From assembly GCA_963923455.1 (NCBI GenBank), contig CAWULT010000009.1:1-64000 (forward strand): a DNA stretch of 64,000 nucleotides, read 5' to 3'. Made by a program: the position numbers and the translations under genes. Of the stretch, positions 43,142-52,792 are shown one piece after another. The stretch's first letter is position 1. Every line of letters begins with the position of its first letter. The notes beneath the pieces were generated by a model, which made no database searches, was not told the DNA's origin, and worked only from the letters and a program-made list of their open reading frames with translations. The stretch is from CAWULT01 sp963923455. GTDB taxonomy: Bacteria; Acidobacteriota; Vicinamibacteria; Vicinamibacterales; UBA2999.

Positions 43142-43792
43142 ATGCGTACGTGCAGCGCGGCCGTTCTTGCGGCATCCGGCGTGATGTCCCTGGTCTTCAT
43201 CGCCCAGGCCCAGGGACCGGGAACGGCATCGGCGGGTCGTGGAACGGCGCCGGCCGCCGCAGCGTCCCTCTCCCCGAACCGCCTGAACGAGCTGGTCCAG
43301 ACTCGCTGCGCCGTGTGCCACACCGACGCGAAGCCGCTGGGCGGCCTCTCGTTGCAGCAGTTCGACGCGGCACGTCCAGACCCGGCGGTGGCCCGGCTGA
43401 TGCTCGTCAAGGTGCGGGAGGACGGGGCGATGTTCGCGGCCGGCAACCCACCACCCTCGACGGAGACCATCGACGCCTTCGTGCGGGAGATGGCGACCCT
43501 GGCCACGCGTCCGGCCGACGCGCGGTGGGCCGTGGACGTGCAGCCATCACCCAAGGGAGGCCACTCGCTGGTCGTGTCCAGCGGCGCCGTCGGCGCCGGC
43601 CAGGTGCGTCTTGCGTGCGACGGCAAGACGCGGCGTGGGTACGTGGCCGTCGAGGGCGCGACCGGATCGACTGCGGCACAGGCTGTCAGCGCCGCGTTGG
43701 ACTTCGAGGGCCTCAGCCCCACCGTCCGTCAGATCATCGCGTGGTGTCTGGCGGCCCCTGGCGCGGACGCCTCGGCGTCCACCGCGAAGTAG
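43142..43792 (+). CDS. Secreted c-type cytochrome
   Basis: A 216-residue exported protein with a signal peptide ending AQAQG and one heme c site CAVCH (Cys56, Cys59, His60). The N-terminal half resembles the cytochrome segment of large planctomycete/acidobacterial cytochromes (LSPNRLNELVQTRCAVCH... LGGLSLQQFD). The C-terminal half (about 135-210) is a separate small sheet domain that I do not recognise. GAGGGGG precedes the ATG at 43142, and TATAGT at 43120-43125 may be the -10. It is divergent from the gene starting at 42983 and could serve as an electron carrier for nearby quinoproteins. Confidence 0.8.
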   Translation: MRTCSAAVLAASGVMSLVFIAQAQGPGTASAGRGTAPAAAASLSPNRLNELVQTRCAVCHTDAKPLGGLSLQQFDAARPDPAVARLMLVKVREDGAMFAAGNPPPSTETIDAFVREMATLATRPADARWAVDVQPSPKGGHSLVVSSGAVGAGQVRLACDGKTRRGYVAVEGATGSTAAQAVSAALDFEGLSPTVRQIIAWCLAAPGADASASTAK

Positions 43793-43811
43793 TCCCGCAG
43801 CGCCCGGGCGT

Positions 43812-45416
43812 TCACCGCGGCGTACACGCGTCGGGCCATCCCAATTCGCACGCCCGCGCGTAGAGCGTCGCGGGCTCGCGGTCCCGGAGCGGGCCCTTGC
43901 TGCCCTTCAGGACGAGCTGGTAGTCCGCCACCGTCGGCGTATCGCGGCGGAAGGTGCCGCTGGAGGCATCAGCCATCGCGGCGGCGTTGTCGCACCCGGC
44001 GGCCGACTGCAGCGCGCAGGCCCGTTCGAACGACTGCCTCGCTCGAATGGGATTGGCGTAGCGCCGGGCCAGCAGAACCCCCACCTCGTTGCACGCCCAG
44101 GCCGAGCCCTCCTCGCAGTAGCCGTCCTGCAGGAAGTAGAGGTTGTCGCAGGCGTCGCGCCGGTCCGCCGCGCACGCCTGTTCCCAGAACGGCGTCCACT
44201 GGCCGGGGTGGTCGTCTCCCAGATGCTTCGTGGCGCTCATGGCCATGAACGCCACGGCCCACACGCCCATGTAGGCCAGGTGCCGCCGGCGCGGCGCCCA
44301 GGCCCGCAGCCACCTGGACGGGTCGACGGCCTCGAGCGTCGGCGACCTGGCCAGGCGGTCGATCGCCTTCACGGACAGGTTCAGCAACGGCACCTGGAGC
44401 AGCTTGTCGTAGAAGCCGGGCGTGTTCGCGCTGAGCAGCAGGTCGTACAGGAGCACGGTGGTCAGGCCGTAGAGCACGCCGTAGACGATGCGCCCCAGCT
44501 CGGTGCGTGGCGAGGTGGCCGGGTCCGTGAACAGCAGGTGCATGCCCAGGAACACCGCGATGGGCACGTGCGAGTCGACGAAGTAGTAGCTGCCGGTGAC
44601 GGCGTGATAGATCGCGCTGAAGCCGAACGTCGTCCCGACGGCGGCCATCGTCATCGGCGTGACGCCGAACAGGTACTGTCCCGGCATCCCAATCAGGAAG
44701 ATCGCCAGGTAGATCTGGGGCGGGTAGAACTCCGTTTCCGCCACCAGGAAGCCCCATGTCATGTCGGTGGCATCGGCGAGCAGCAGCACCATCCCGACGA
44801 CGGCCAGCGGGAACGACGACGGGTTGAAGATGTGCGTGTTCTGGCCGTCGCGCGTCCAGCGCAGGAACTCCTTGGCGGCGAAGCCGAGCGACACCAGCGG
44901 GAACTGCCAGTAGAACCACGGGTCCTTGAACCAGAAGAACAGCGTGATGCTGAAGATGATCGGGAAGGGGCCGAAGCCCAGGGCGAACGTCCGGCGGTGC
45001 GTCCACGACAGCAGGCTGTCGAAGCCGTAGGCGAACAGCAGCTGCGCGGCGATCAGCGGCGCCGCGTGATACACCTCGCGCCAGTAGTAGCCCCAGTAGA
45101 GGATCAGCGAGCCCTGCAGGCATGCCTGCAGGTAATGCTGCCGGCGCAGCACCACGTCGAGCGTCACCGTCTGCCCGCGCCGCACCACGCCGAAGAGGAG
45201 CGCGCTCCAGGCGAGCAGCACCAGCGCCGCGCCGATGATGGACGTCCGCACCACGGGGCGCGCCTGCAGCACGGGCAGCTGACTCAGCACGAGCAGCGCC
45301 GCAACGAAGCCGGCGTTGAGCAGGAACGCGCGTCCCGCCGTCAGGCGGGTGCTGTAGGCGGGGGGCGCAGCCGCGGGGGCCGCCGGGGCCTTCACGGCGC
45401 GTGAGGACCGTGCCAT
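43812..45416 (-). CDS. RnfD/NqrB-like membrane protein with C-terminal Sel1 repeats
   Basis: A 534-residue membrane protein with about ten hydrophobic helices. The central part, including THIFNPSSFPLAVVG, resembles the RnfD/NqrB family, in which a nearby Thr carries covalent FMN in ion-pumping complexes; whether flavin is bound here is open. After the last helix, residues of about 395-534 form Sel1-like repeats with paired Cys (WEQACAADRRDACDNL, EEGSAWACNEVG, FERACALQSAAGCDNA), a protein-interaction solenoid probably on the outer side. No other rnf or nqr gene is nearby. It starts seven bases after the esterase stop, so the two are likely one operon. Confidence 0.72.
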   Translation of the reverse strand: MARSSRAVKAPAAPAAAPPAYSTRLTAGRAFLLNAGFVAALLVLSQLPVLQARPVVRTSIIGAALVLLAWSALLFGVVRRGQTVTLDVVLRRQHYLQACLQGSLILYWGYYWREVYHAAPLIAAQLLFAYGFDSLLSWTHRRTFALGFGPFPIIFSITLFFWFKDPWFYWQFPLVSLGFAAKEFLRWTRDGQNTHIFNPSSFPLAVVGMVLLLADATDMTWGFLVAETEFYPPQIYLAIFLIGMPGQYLFGVTPMTMAAVGTTFGFSAIYHAVTGSYYFVDSHVPIAVFLGMHLLFTDPATSPRTELGRIVYGVLYGLTTVLLYDLLLSANTPGFYDKLLQVPLLNLSVKAIDRLARSPTLEAVDPSRWLRAWAPRRRHLAYMGVWAVAFMAMSATKHLGDDHPGQWTPFWEQACAADRRDACDNLYFLQDGYCEEGSAWACNEVGVLLARRYANPIRARQSFERACALQSAAGCDNAAAMADASSGTFRRDTPTVADYQLVLKGSKGPLRDREPATLYARACELGWPDACTPR

Positions 45417-45423
45417 CGGGGTG

Positions 45424-46389
45424 CTACTTCCGGAACGAGCGCTCGGTCGTGTCGCGCGGGTCGACGGACACGGCCTGGTCGCGCCACAGCCACCGCATCA
45501 TCTCGGGCAGCATCGCGCCGCCCATGGCGTGGTCGTGCGTACCGATGCCCCAGGCGAAGTTCACGTCGTAGCCTTTCGTGACGAGCGCGTCCTTGAGCCG
45601 CACGTTCTGGTAGAACCAGTCGCGGGCCGGGTCGTACTCGCCGGCGGCGTTCAGGCCCCGGTTGTCGTTCCGTCCGTCGATCATGAAGATGCGGATCGGC
45701 TTCCGTTCGCCCGCCATGACCTTCTCCGGGTAGACGTGCCCCCCGGCGAGATCGACGTAGGTGCCGATGCCGCTCAGCACCTTGCGGAACTGGTCTGGCC
45801 GCTCCCACGCCACCGTGAACGCCGCAATGGCCCCGGAGCTCCAGCCGGCGATGCCGTGGCGGTCGGGGTCGCGCGAGATGCGGTATTGCGCGTAGAGCTT
45901 CGGCAGCAGCTCGCCGACGACGACGCGGGAATAGGCATCGTTCACCGGGTCGTACTCGGCCTGCCTGCGCGACGTGCCGTCGGCCAGCTTCCCCGGATCG
46001 ACGAAGACGGCGATCATCGGCGGCAGTTCGCGGCGGTGGATCAGGTTGTCGAGGACGTTGACCGCACGATAGTAGCCGTCGGCCTGCAGGTAGGTGGCCC
46101 CGTCGTTGAAGACCATCAGGCTCACGTCCGCCTGGCCGTCGTAGCCCGCGGGCACGTACACCCAGTAGTCGTGCTCCACACCGGGAAACACCGTGGTCGG
46201 CAGCGTGAACGGGCCGGACACCGTGCCCTTGGGCACGCCGCGCTGGACGAGGGAGTCCGGGCCGAGCTGGTAGAAGGCGTCGTAGTTCGGGTCCGCCGCG
46301 GGGCGGCGCTGGGCGTCGACCACGGCCATCGACACGGCCATCATGACGGCCAGCACGAAGCACCCGCGATGCCTGGAGGCGTTCTTCAT
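45424..46389 (-). CDS. Secreted esterase, enterochelin-esterase-like
   Basis: A 321-residue exported alpha/beta hydrolase with a signal peptide ending VVDAQ. It matches the esterase D/enterochelin-esterase type: an N-terminal strand with YWVYVPAGYDG, nucleophile Ser184 in GWSSGA, an Asp in DGRNDNRG and His in GTHDHAMGG. It should cleave an ester of unknown identity in the periplasm. TATAAT at 46404-46399 ends just nine bases before the ATG, so the mRNA is nearly leaderless. The RnfD-like/Sel1 gene begins seven bases after its stop. Confidence 0.82.
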   Translation of the reverse strand: MKNASRHRGCFVLAVMMAVSMAVVDAQRRPAADPNYDAFYQLGPDSLVQRGVPKGTVSGPFTLPTTVFPGVEHDYWVYVPAGYDGQADVSLMVFNDGATYLQADGYYRAVNVLDNLIHRRELPPMIAVFVDPGKLADGTSRRQAEYDPVNDAYSRVVVGELLPKLYAQYRISRDPDRHGIAGWSSGAIAAFTVAWERPDQFRKVLSGIGTYVDLAGGHVYPEKVMAGERKPIRIFMIDGRNDNRGLNAAGEYDPARDWFYQNVRLKDALVTKGYDVNFAWGIGTHDHAMGGAMLPEMMRWLWRDQAVSVDPRDTTERSFRK

Positions 46390-46398
46390 CCGGCCCCG

Positions 46399-46404
46399 AT
46401 TATA
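46399..46404 (-). promoter_or_regulatory. Candidate -10 element TATAAT of the esterase operon
   Basis: A perfect TATAAT on the minus strand lies in the 31-base gap between the regulator stop (46421) and the esterase ATG (46389). Transcription would start two or three bases before the ATG. No -35 box is evident. Confidence 0.45.
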
Positions 46405-46420
46405 GGAGCAAGCGAAGCGG

Positions 46421-48517
46421 CTACGGCTGCGCCGCCGCCTGCCAGTCGGTGACGACCGTCAGCACCTCGGGAAGGGTGGGCAACGCGCGGCTCACCAGGA
46501 ATTTCCGGCCCGACGGATCCACGTCGTAGGAGGTGGACGAGTAACTCAGCGTCGGGTTCTCGATGGGTAGCTCGAACAGGGCGCGGGGAATCCCCAGACG
46601 CGGCGTGGCCGCGGCCTCGAACGACACCGTCATCAGGCGACGATCTGGAGCGACGAAGAAGAGCGCCCTGGCGTCACGGCGCCACCGCGGCTGGGACCCG
46701 CCGCTCGTGGACACCTGCTGGCGCCTGCCACGAGACGGGAACGTGTCCAGATAGACCTCTCGCACGCCGGACTCGTTGGACTCGTACGCCACCCACTGCT
46801 GGTCGGGCGACAGTCTCGCGCTGCCCTGGTCGAAGGTCGTCTCGGGAAGCGGCATGGTCTCTTCCGATCCCGCCGTGGCCACCGCACTGACCCGGCGGTT
46901 CTGCCCCTCGGACACCCAGTGGAACAGCAGGTAGCGGCCAGACCAGTCGGTCGGGGTCAGCACGGTCGCCCGCCGCACGATCACGCCCTCGACGCCCGGG
47001 CCGTCCACGGTCCGCTGGTAGATCGTGCGAAGGCCGCTCTCCTGCAGCGCCGAGAACGCCACGCGGTGCCCGTCGGGAGACCAGACGGGCCACATCTCAC
47101 CGCGCTGTCCGAACGTCAGGCGAGACCAGCCCCCGCGCAGCAGGTCGCCGGTCCAGATCGCATGCGCCTGGCGCTCCGGATCCCAGCGCTGAATCGCCAC
47201 CATGTGGCCGTCCGGTGACAGGGCCACCGACGACACGGCGGGCATCGGCTGACTCACGGCGCCGAGGTTGCGCCCCACCTCGTCGTACCACGCGAGCTGG
47301 CTCCGCTTCCAGTTGCCGGCCAGGTACACGACCGCGCCTGACTCGGAGACCGTGAAATTGGCCGCGCCGAACGTGCGGTCGTAGCTGACACGGTCGCCGA
47401 TGTGGAACACCCTGCCGGTGAGCGCCCCGCCGTCGACATCGACCCGCTGGGCCACGAGCGCGCCGTCCCGCAGAAACACGAGCAGGCCCTTCGAGTACAC
47501 GCCGGTCGTGTCGCTCTGCGCCAGGAGCACGTGGCCGGCGGACCCGAGCGTCCCGAGATAGGTGCCCCGCACGCCTTCCTTCTCGCTCAGCACGAAGAAG
47601 AGGTAGTGCCGGCCGTCGGGCAGCAGCTGCGGCCAGCGGTGGGCCGTCTCCTGCGTGCGTGTGTCGAGAGCGGTCACGGGCTGCGGCGTGCCGCCCGACG
47701 CGGACACACGATAGAGCGGGCCGCTGAACGAGGGGGCGAACAGGATGACGTCACCCTGCCAGCTCGCGCCGCGTCCACTCGGTGCGTCGCAGACCGTGCG
47801 CGGCGTCGTGCCGGACAGGTCCGTCCGTTTCAGCTTGCCATCGGCAAAGTAGCCGAGCGCGGAGCCGTCGGCAGCCCAGAAGGGCCACGACGCGCCCTCG
47901 GTGCCTGGCAGGCGCCGGGCGTCCAGCTGTCCCAGTTCCCGTAGCCACAGGCTTGGTGTACCCGCGTGATCGTGACTCACGAACGCGAGCCGTCGTCCGT
48001 CGGGCGAGATTGCGAGCCCGCGTGCCGGAGTGAGGCTGTGTTCCGGCGGCGCGAGGAGTTGAAACCGCTCGACGGCCGGCCGTGACGTCGACGGCCGGGC
48101 CTGCGCCACGTAGGCCACGGCGGCCATCACGAACACCGCACACGCCACCACCCAGAAGAACGCCCGCCGCGTGCCGCGGCGAACCGCCGAGGGCGCCGCC
48201 ACTGGCGACGGGTCTGGGACCGCCGTGCCGGCATCGACGGCTGGGACGTGCCCACCATCGGCCGGCGGGGGCGCGGCTTCGATTTCGCGTCCACGTGCGA
48301 GCCACCACGCATCGAGCTCGTCCCGGTACGCGAACGCCGACCCGCGCTTCTGGTGCTGATGCCGCCTGACCGGCAGCCCCTCGAGCTTCTCCCACCGCTG
48401 GACGGTGCGGACATCGCGCTTCAGGTACGCGGCGATCTCCTTCCAGGAGTCCAGGCGGTTGTCGGCGCCGGCAGGCGGCACCAACCCTTCGGGCGCGAGC
48501 GCGTTGACGTCTGGCAT
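46421..48517 (-). CDS. Transmembrane regulator: excisionase-type HTH and PD40 propeller
   Basis: A 698-residue one-component regulator. Residues of about 20-75 form a MerR/excisionase-like winged helix (LDSWKEIAAYLKRDVRTVQRWEKLEGLPV), followed by a Pro/Ala linker, one membrane helix (about 118-138) and a periplasmic PD40/TolB-type propeller to the C-terminus (LAISPDGRRLAFVS, VALSPDGHMVAIQR, VWSPDGHRVAFS, ARLSPDQQWVAYES). The propeller is complete, unlike that of the kinase at 8927-10963. It should sense a periplasmic signal and act on DNA, as CadC-type proteins do. It is divergent from a TonB receptor gene across 282 bases and may control that receptor and the esterase operon; this is inference. 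Confidence 0.85.
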   Translation of the reverse strand: MPDVNALAPEGLVPPAGADNRLDSWKEIAAYLKRDVRTVQRWEKLEGLPVRRHQHQKRGSAFAYRDELDAWWLARGREIEAAPPPADGGHVPAVDAGTAVPDPSPVAAPSAVRRGTRRAFFWVVACAVFVMAAVAYVAQARPSTSRPAVERFQLLAPPEHSLTPARGLAISPDGRRLAFVSHDHAGTPSLWLRELGQLDARRLPGTEGASWPFWAADGSALGYFADGKLKRTDLSGTTPRTVCDAPSGRGASWQGDVILFAPSFSGPLYRVSASGGTPQPVTALDTRTQETAHRWPQLLPDGRHYLFFVLSEKEGVRGTYLGTLGSAGHVLLAQSDTTGVYSKGLLVFLRDGALVAQRVDVDGGALTGRVFHIGDRVSYDRTFGAANFTVSESGAVVYLAGNWKRSQLAWYDEVGRNLGAVSQPMPAVSSVALSPDGHMVAIQRWDPERQAHAIWTGDLLRGGWSRLTFGQRGEMWPVWSPDGHRVAFSALQESGLRTIYQRTVDGPGVEGVIVRRATVLTPTDWSGRYLLFHWVSEGQNRRVSAVATAGSEETMPLPETTFDQGSARLSPDQQWVAYESNESGVREVYLDTFPSRGRRQQVSTSGGSQPRWRRDARALFFVAPDRRLMTVSFEAAATPRLGIPRALFELPIENPTLSYSSTSYDVDPSGRKFLVSRALPTLPEVLTVVTDWQAAAQP

Positions 48518-48799
48518 GCGGAAGTGCGCGGGGATCTTACAGCACGTTCAATGGCGCGGAGCGGTGGATTTGCTCGGCGGACCGACGCGGCAGAACGCGG
48601 CGTTAACCGCCATCAGGCGTCGCACTGCGTCTGACGCGTCGTGTCGCTAGGCGAGACCAGCGCACGCCTCGACAATCTCCTGTCCTGAACGCCGACGGTT
48701 GCCACGACGGGATACCTCTTGCGAGGTAGGGACTCACACTGGCGTGTAGATCGCGGCAGACCACCGGTCTCGACACACGGGATATTCCAGGAGAAGCGG

Positions 48800-51700
48800 A
48801 TGATATCGAGAGTTGTCACGCGGTCATTCTTTCTGCTGTCAGCACTGGCGCTTCTTCCGTCGCTTGCCCTAGCACAGGCAGCCGTCACCGGGGTGGTCAA
48901 GGACTCGTCTGGTGGTGTTCTGCCCGGTGTGACGGTGGAGGTGGCCAGTCCCGTGCTCATCGAGAAGGTGCGGTCGGTCTCCACCGATGCGACCGGGCAG
49001 TACCGGGTCGTCGACCTGAGGCCAGGCTCGTACTCCGTGACCTTCACCTTGCCGGGCTTCAAGACCGTCAAACGCGACGGCATCGAGCTGACCGGCACGT
49101 TCGTCGCCACCGTGAACGCCGACCTGGCCGTCGGCGGGCTGGACGAGACGATCACCGTCACCGGTGAGACGCCGATCGTGGACGTCCAGAGCGTGCGCGT
49201 GCAGCAGACGCTGAGCGACGAGACGATTGCGGCCATTCCGAGTTCGCGGAACGCCGCGGGGCTCCAGTCGCTGATTCCGGGCCTGAACGTGTCGCAGGCC
49301 GGTGTCGCCGTGGGCGGCGGCGACGCGGGCGGCATCGCCGGCGGGATGGGCGGCCTCGCGGGCACCATCCATGGCGGCAACACCTACAGCTCGCGCACGA
49401 AGACCGACGGGCTGAACACCGACTTCACGGGCCAGGCTGCCGCGGGCGGACAGTTGCTGAACACGGCCGGCGCGCAGGAAGTGGTGATCAACACCTCCGG
49501 CGGCCTCGGCGAGGCAGAGGGCGCCGGGGTGGTCCTCAACATCATCCCGAAGGACGGCGGCAACACGTTCAGCGGCTCTGTCTTCGGCAACACCGCGCGA
49601 AACTGGATGCAGGACAACAACTTCACGCAGTCGCTCAAGGACCAGGGCCTGCGGACGCCGGCGCGGCTGAAGAGCCTCTACGACGTGGACGCGATGGGTG
49701 GAGGCCGGATCGTCCGGGACAAGCTGTGGTTCTACCTCACCATCCGGCAGGTCGAGTCGAACAACACGGTGCCCGGCATGTGGGTCAACAAGAATGCCAA
49801 CGATCCCAATTCGTGGGTCGTGGACTTCGACACGACGAAGCCGGCCTTCACGGATACGTTCGACCGCAACCAGATCGTGCGCCTCACGTGGCAGGCGTCG
49901 CGACGCCACAAGCTGACGGGCTACTGGCAGGAGCAGGACAACTACATCGGCAAGGAAGGCGGCGGCACACCCACGCAGACCCCCGAGGCCACCGGCTTGA
50001 CGAGCTTCAACCCCTCCCGCATCCGGCAGGCCACCTGGACGTTCACGGTCAGCAACCGGCTGCTGGCCGAGGCCGGCATCGGCACCTACGAAGGGGTGTA
50101 CGACCAGAGCGGCGGCGGCGGACCGCGCATCGGCGGCATCGGCGGCGTCAACAACCCGCTGATGATTCAGCAACTCGAACAGACCGGCAGCATCATCCCG
50201 AGCTGCAACTGCTCCATTCCCGGGCTGATCTCCCGCCATCCGGGCCTGGCCAACGGCGGTTTCAGCCGCAGCGACATCGGCACGCACGAATGGCGCGCAT
50301 CGATCGCCTACGTCAGCGGCGCGCACAACATGAAGTTCGGCTACCAGGGTGGGTTCAGTACGCCGACCAAGAACTACTACTACGACAGCACCGTCATCCA
50401 GGTCCGGACGAACAACGGCATTCCCAACCAGATCACGCAGAACCTCGCGTACCCCGGGTGGCTGCGGACGGGCCGGCACGTCATCCCGGTCAACTTCTAC
50501 GCGCAGGATCAGTGGACCCGCAGGCGGGTGACGCTGCAGGGCGGCCTGCGGTGGGACAACGGCATCACCAACTACACGTCTGACCCGATCGGGGGCCCGG
50601 ATTACCTGCTGCTGCCGACGCAGGTGTCCTTCCCCACCGGCTCGACGCAGGGCATCAGCTGGCACGACATCACCCCACGCGTGGGCGTCGCCTATGACCT
50701 CTTCGGCAACGGCAAGACGGCCGTGAAGTTCAACACGGGCAAGTACATGGAAGGCCTCAGCTCGCTCTTCGGCCTCGACATGAACCCGATCTTCCGCATT
50801 CCCACGCAGACGACGCGGCCCTGGCTCAACCCGACGAACTTCAACTTCACCAACAGCCCCGGCTGCGACCTCCGAAACCCGGCGGCGCAGCCCGACTGCG
50901 GACCGATGGCCAACCAGACATTCGGGACGCAGGTGTTCAACACCGACTACGACCCCGCCATGGTCACAGGCTGGGGAAGCCGCCCCTACGTCTGGTCGAC
51001 GGGCGTGTCCGTCCAGCAGGAACTGCTGAAGGGACTGGCACTGACCGTCGGCTACTACCGGAACTCGTGGGGCAATCTCTCGCTCGTGGACAACACGCTG
51101 ACGAGCGCATCCGACTACACCCCGTTCAGCGTCCGGGCGCCCCTGGATCCGCGGTTGCCGGGCGGCGGGGGTCAGGTGGTCAGCGGCCTGTTCGACCTCA
51201 ACCCGAACAAGGTCGGCCAGGTGCGCAACCTCCACCAGCTGGCGTCGGCCATCGGCGTCGACCAGATCAACAACTGGCAGGGCGTCGACATCAACCTCAA
51301 TGCCCGGATGAAGAACGGCCTGACGCTGCAGGGCGGCACGAGCACCGGGCGACGCCTCACCGACGCGTGCGACGCGCGGGCCGCGGTGCCGGAACGGACG
51401 TCGAGCACGGCCATCGTGTCGGCGGGCGGGCTCCTGAGCAGCCTCACGAACCCCTACTGTCGCGTGGTCGAGCCGTACCGCACGTCGGCGACGGGCCTCG
51501 CCACGTACATGGTCCCCAAAGTGGGCATCCAGGCGAGCCTGACGTGGCAGAGCAACCCTGGGCCTGAAATCGCGGCCAACTACGTCGCGTCGAACGCCGT
51601 CATCGCGGCCGGGCCGCAGCCGCTCGGCCGCAACCTCTCGGGCGGCGCCAACGTCACGGTGAACCTGATCCAGCCGGCGACGGTGTTCGGCCCCCGGCGC

Positions 51701-51901
51701 AACAACTTCGACCTGCGCCTCAGCAAGATCCAGCGGCTTGGCTCGAAGCGGCTCACCGTCTCGATCGACGGCTACAACCTGACGAACTCGGATGTCGTGC
51801 TCGCGTTCAACAATTCGTTCGTGCCGGGAGGCGCGTGGCTGACGCCGACGCGCCTCGCGTCGCCGCGGTACATGAAGGTGGGTGCGCAGCTCGACTTCTA
51901 G
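48800..51901 (+). CDS. TonB-dependent receptor with carboxypeptidase-regulatory domain
   Basis: A 1033-residue outer-membrane receptor. The signal peptide ends LALAQ, followed by the carboxypeptidase-regulatory domain (VTGVVKDSSGGVLPGVTVE...), a plug with a Gly-rich segment, and a barrel that ends in GAQLDF. AGGAG before the ATG at 48800 fixes the start. The first 130 or so mature residues are very similar to the receptor at 34098-37124, while plug details and barrel loops differ, which implies different ligands. A CNC pair and several Tyr/Asn-rich loops lie in the barrel. It is divergent from a membrane-spanning propeller regulator, a likely controller. A hairpin terminator follows. Confidence 0.9.
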   Translation: MISRVVTRSFFLLSALALLPSLALAQAAVTGVVKDSSGGVLPGVTVEVASPVLIEKVRSVSTDATGQYRVVDLRPGSYSVTFTLPGFKTVKRDGIELTGTFVATVNADLAVGGLDETITVTGETPIVDVQSVRVQQTLSDETIAAIPSSRNAAGLQSLIPGLNVSQAGVAVGGGDAGGIAGGMGGLAGTIHGGNTYSSRTKTDGLNTDFTGQAAAGGQLLNTAGAQEVVINTSGGLGEAEGAGVVLNIIPKDGGNTFSGSVFGNTARNWMQDNNFTQSLKDQGLRTPARLKSLYDVDAMGGGRIVRDKLWFYLTIRQVESNNTVPGMWVNKNANDPNSWVVDFDTTKPAFTDTFDRNQIVRLTWQASRRHKLTGYWQEQDNYIGKEGGGTPTQTPEATGLTSFNPSRIRQATWTFTVSNRLLAEAGIGTYEGVYDQSGGGGPRIGGIGGVNNPLMIQQLEQTGSIIPSCNCSIPGLISRHPGLANGGFSRSDIGTHEWRASIAYVSGAHNMKFGYQGGFSTPTKNYYYDSTVIQVRTNNGIPNQITQNLAYPGWLRTGRHVIPVNFYAQDQWTRRRVTLQGGLRWDNGITNYTSDPIGGPDYLLLPTQVSFPTGSTQGISWHDITPRVGVAYDLFGNGKTAVKFNTGKYMEGLSSLFGLDMNPIFRIPTQTTRPWLNPTNFNFTNSPGCDLRNPAAQPDCGPMANQTFGTQVFNTDYDPAMVTGWGSRPYVWSTGVSVQQELLKGLALTVGYYRNSWGNLSLVDNTLTSASDYTPFSVRAPLDPRLPGGGGQVVSGLFDLNPNKVGQVRNLHQLASAIGVDQINNWQGVDINLNARMKNGLTLQGGTSTGRRLTDACDARAAVPERTSSTAIVSAGGLLSSLTNPYCRVVEPYRTSATGLATYMVPKVGIQASLTWQSNPGPEIAANYVASNAVIAAGPQPLGRNLSGGANVTVNLIQPATVFGPRRNNFDLRLSKIQRLGSKRLTVSIDGYNLTNSDVVLAFNNSFVPGGAWLTPTRLASPRYMKVGAQLDF

Positions 51902-51944
51902 CCACGCGTCGGCGGCCCTCGACGGCAGCACCCTGGCGTTCGGG

Positions 51945-51970
51945 CTCCGCGCGCCGCCATGCGCGCGCGG
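51945..51970. terminator. Hairpin terminator after the TonB receptor
   Basis: CTCCGCGCGC (51945-51954) pairs perfectly with GCGCGCGGAG (51961-51970) around a 6-base loop, between the convergent stops at 51901 and 52023. No T-run follows on the plus strand. Confidence 0.6.
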
Positions 51971-52022
51971 AGTCGTTCTCGCGGCGACACGTTCGGAGCG
52001 GGGGCTCCCGTCGCCGGCGCTC

Positions 52023-52679
52023 TCAGCCCCTGGCCTGCTTGCGCCATTGCAGGACGGGCTCGGTCAGCAGCAGCGGCACGGCCCAGCAGAACCACGCGGC
52101 CGCGCTGGCGCGCTCCACCGGCGTGCCCACGCCAAGGCTCTCGAGCCCGCCAGCGAACGCGCGGAAGAACACGAAGGCCAGCGTCTTGACGTAGCTGCGA
52201 ATCATCCACTCCCGGTGCTGCGTGATGGCCCGCCGGGCGATCGCCATGAACGCCATGCCCGTCGTGATCGTCCACGCGACCGCCAGGCCGAAGAGTCCCG
52301 ACGCGAAGATCCACCCCACCGGGGTGGTGAGCGACAGGTAGACGGCCGCCCCCGTGCCCACCGCCACCCCGCCGATGTAAGCGAAGCCCAGGGGCCTGTG
52401 AAGGCCGAGACGCCGGCGGGTCTCACCCAGCCAGAGCGTCACGGGGCCCAGCAGGAGCGCGACCGTGCCACCGGCGATGTGTACCAGCAAGGCATGGCGT
52501 CTGGGCCAGTACAGCTCGGGAATCGGGCCGAACGCCTCGGCGCGGTAGTTCGCGTAGGGCAGCACGGCAATCGCGAAGAACGCGAGTGCGGCGAGGCCTC
52601 CGGCCCCGAGCAGCACCCTGAAGGTGACGGTGGTCTGCCGAACCGGACCCGAGGGGGCGGTGGATGCGAGGACGGTCAT
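52023..52679 (-). CDS. DUF2306 family membrane protein
   Basis: A 218-residue protein with five or six hydrophobic helices. The blocks HIAGGTVALLLGPVTLWLGE, LGLHRPLGFAYIGG and QHREWMIRSY are typical of the DUF2306 family, whose function is unknown. The conserved His residues near helix ends could bind heme or a quinone; that is speculation. It converges on the TonB receptor gene and stands 113 bases downstream of the B3 lactamase stop, on the same strand. Confidence 0.8.
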   Translation of the reverse strand: MTVLASTAPSGPVRQTTVTFRVLLGAGGLAALAFFAIAVLPYANYRAEAFGPIPELYWPRRHALLVHIAGGTVALLLGPVTLWLGETRRRLGLHRPLGFAYIGGVAVGTGAAVYLSLTTPVGWIFASGLFGLAVAWTITTGMAFMAIARRAITQHREWMIRSYVKTLAFVFFRAFAGGLESLGVGTPVERASAAAWFCWAVPLLLTEPVLQWRKQARG

Positions 52680-52792
52680 AGAGCCATGCCTCCGGCGGCG
52701 CTCGTGGCGCGCGGGGAGAGCTTACTGCTCACGCGGCCGGCCGCACAACGAGGCCGGCACCCGGATCGGGGCGCAGCCGGCGACGGCCGCCG

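Noticed and set aside
48869..51931. A 1020-codon open frame antisense to the TonB receptor, and similar long antisense frames at 34113-36692, 23461-25551, 17184-20777 and 4650-7010
   Set aside because: They lie opposite strongly supported genes, have Arg/Pro/Ala/His-rich low-complexity translations and no recognisable domain. Long antisense frames are expected at this GC content.
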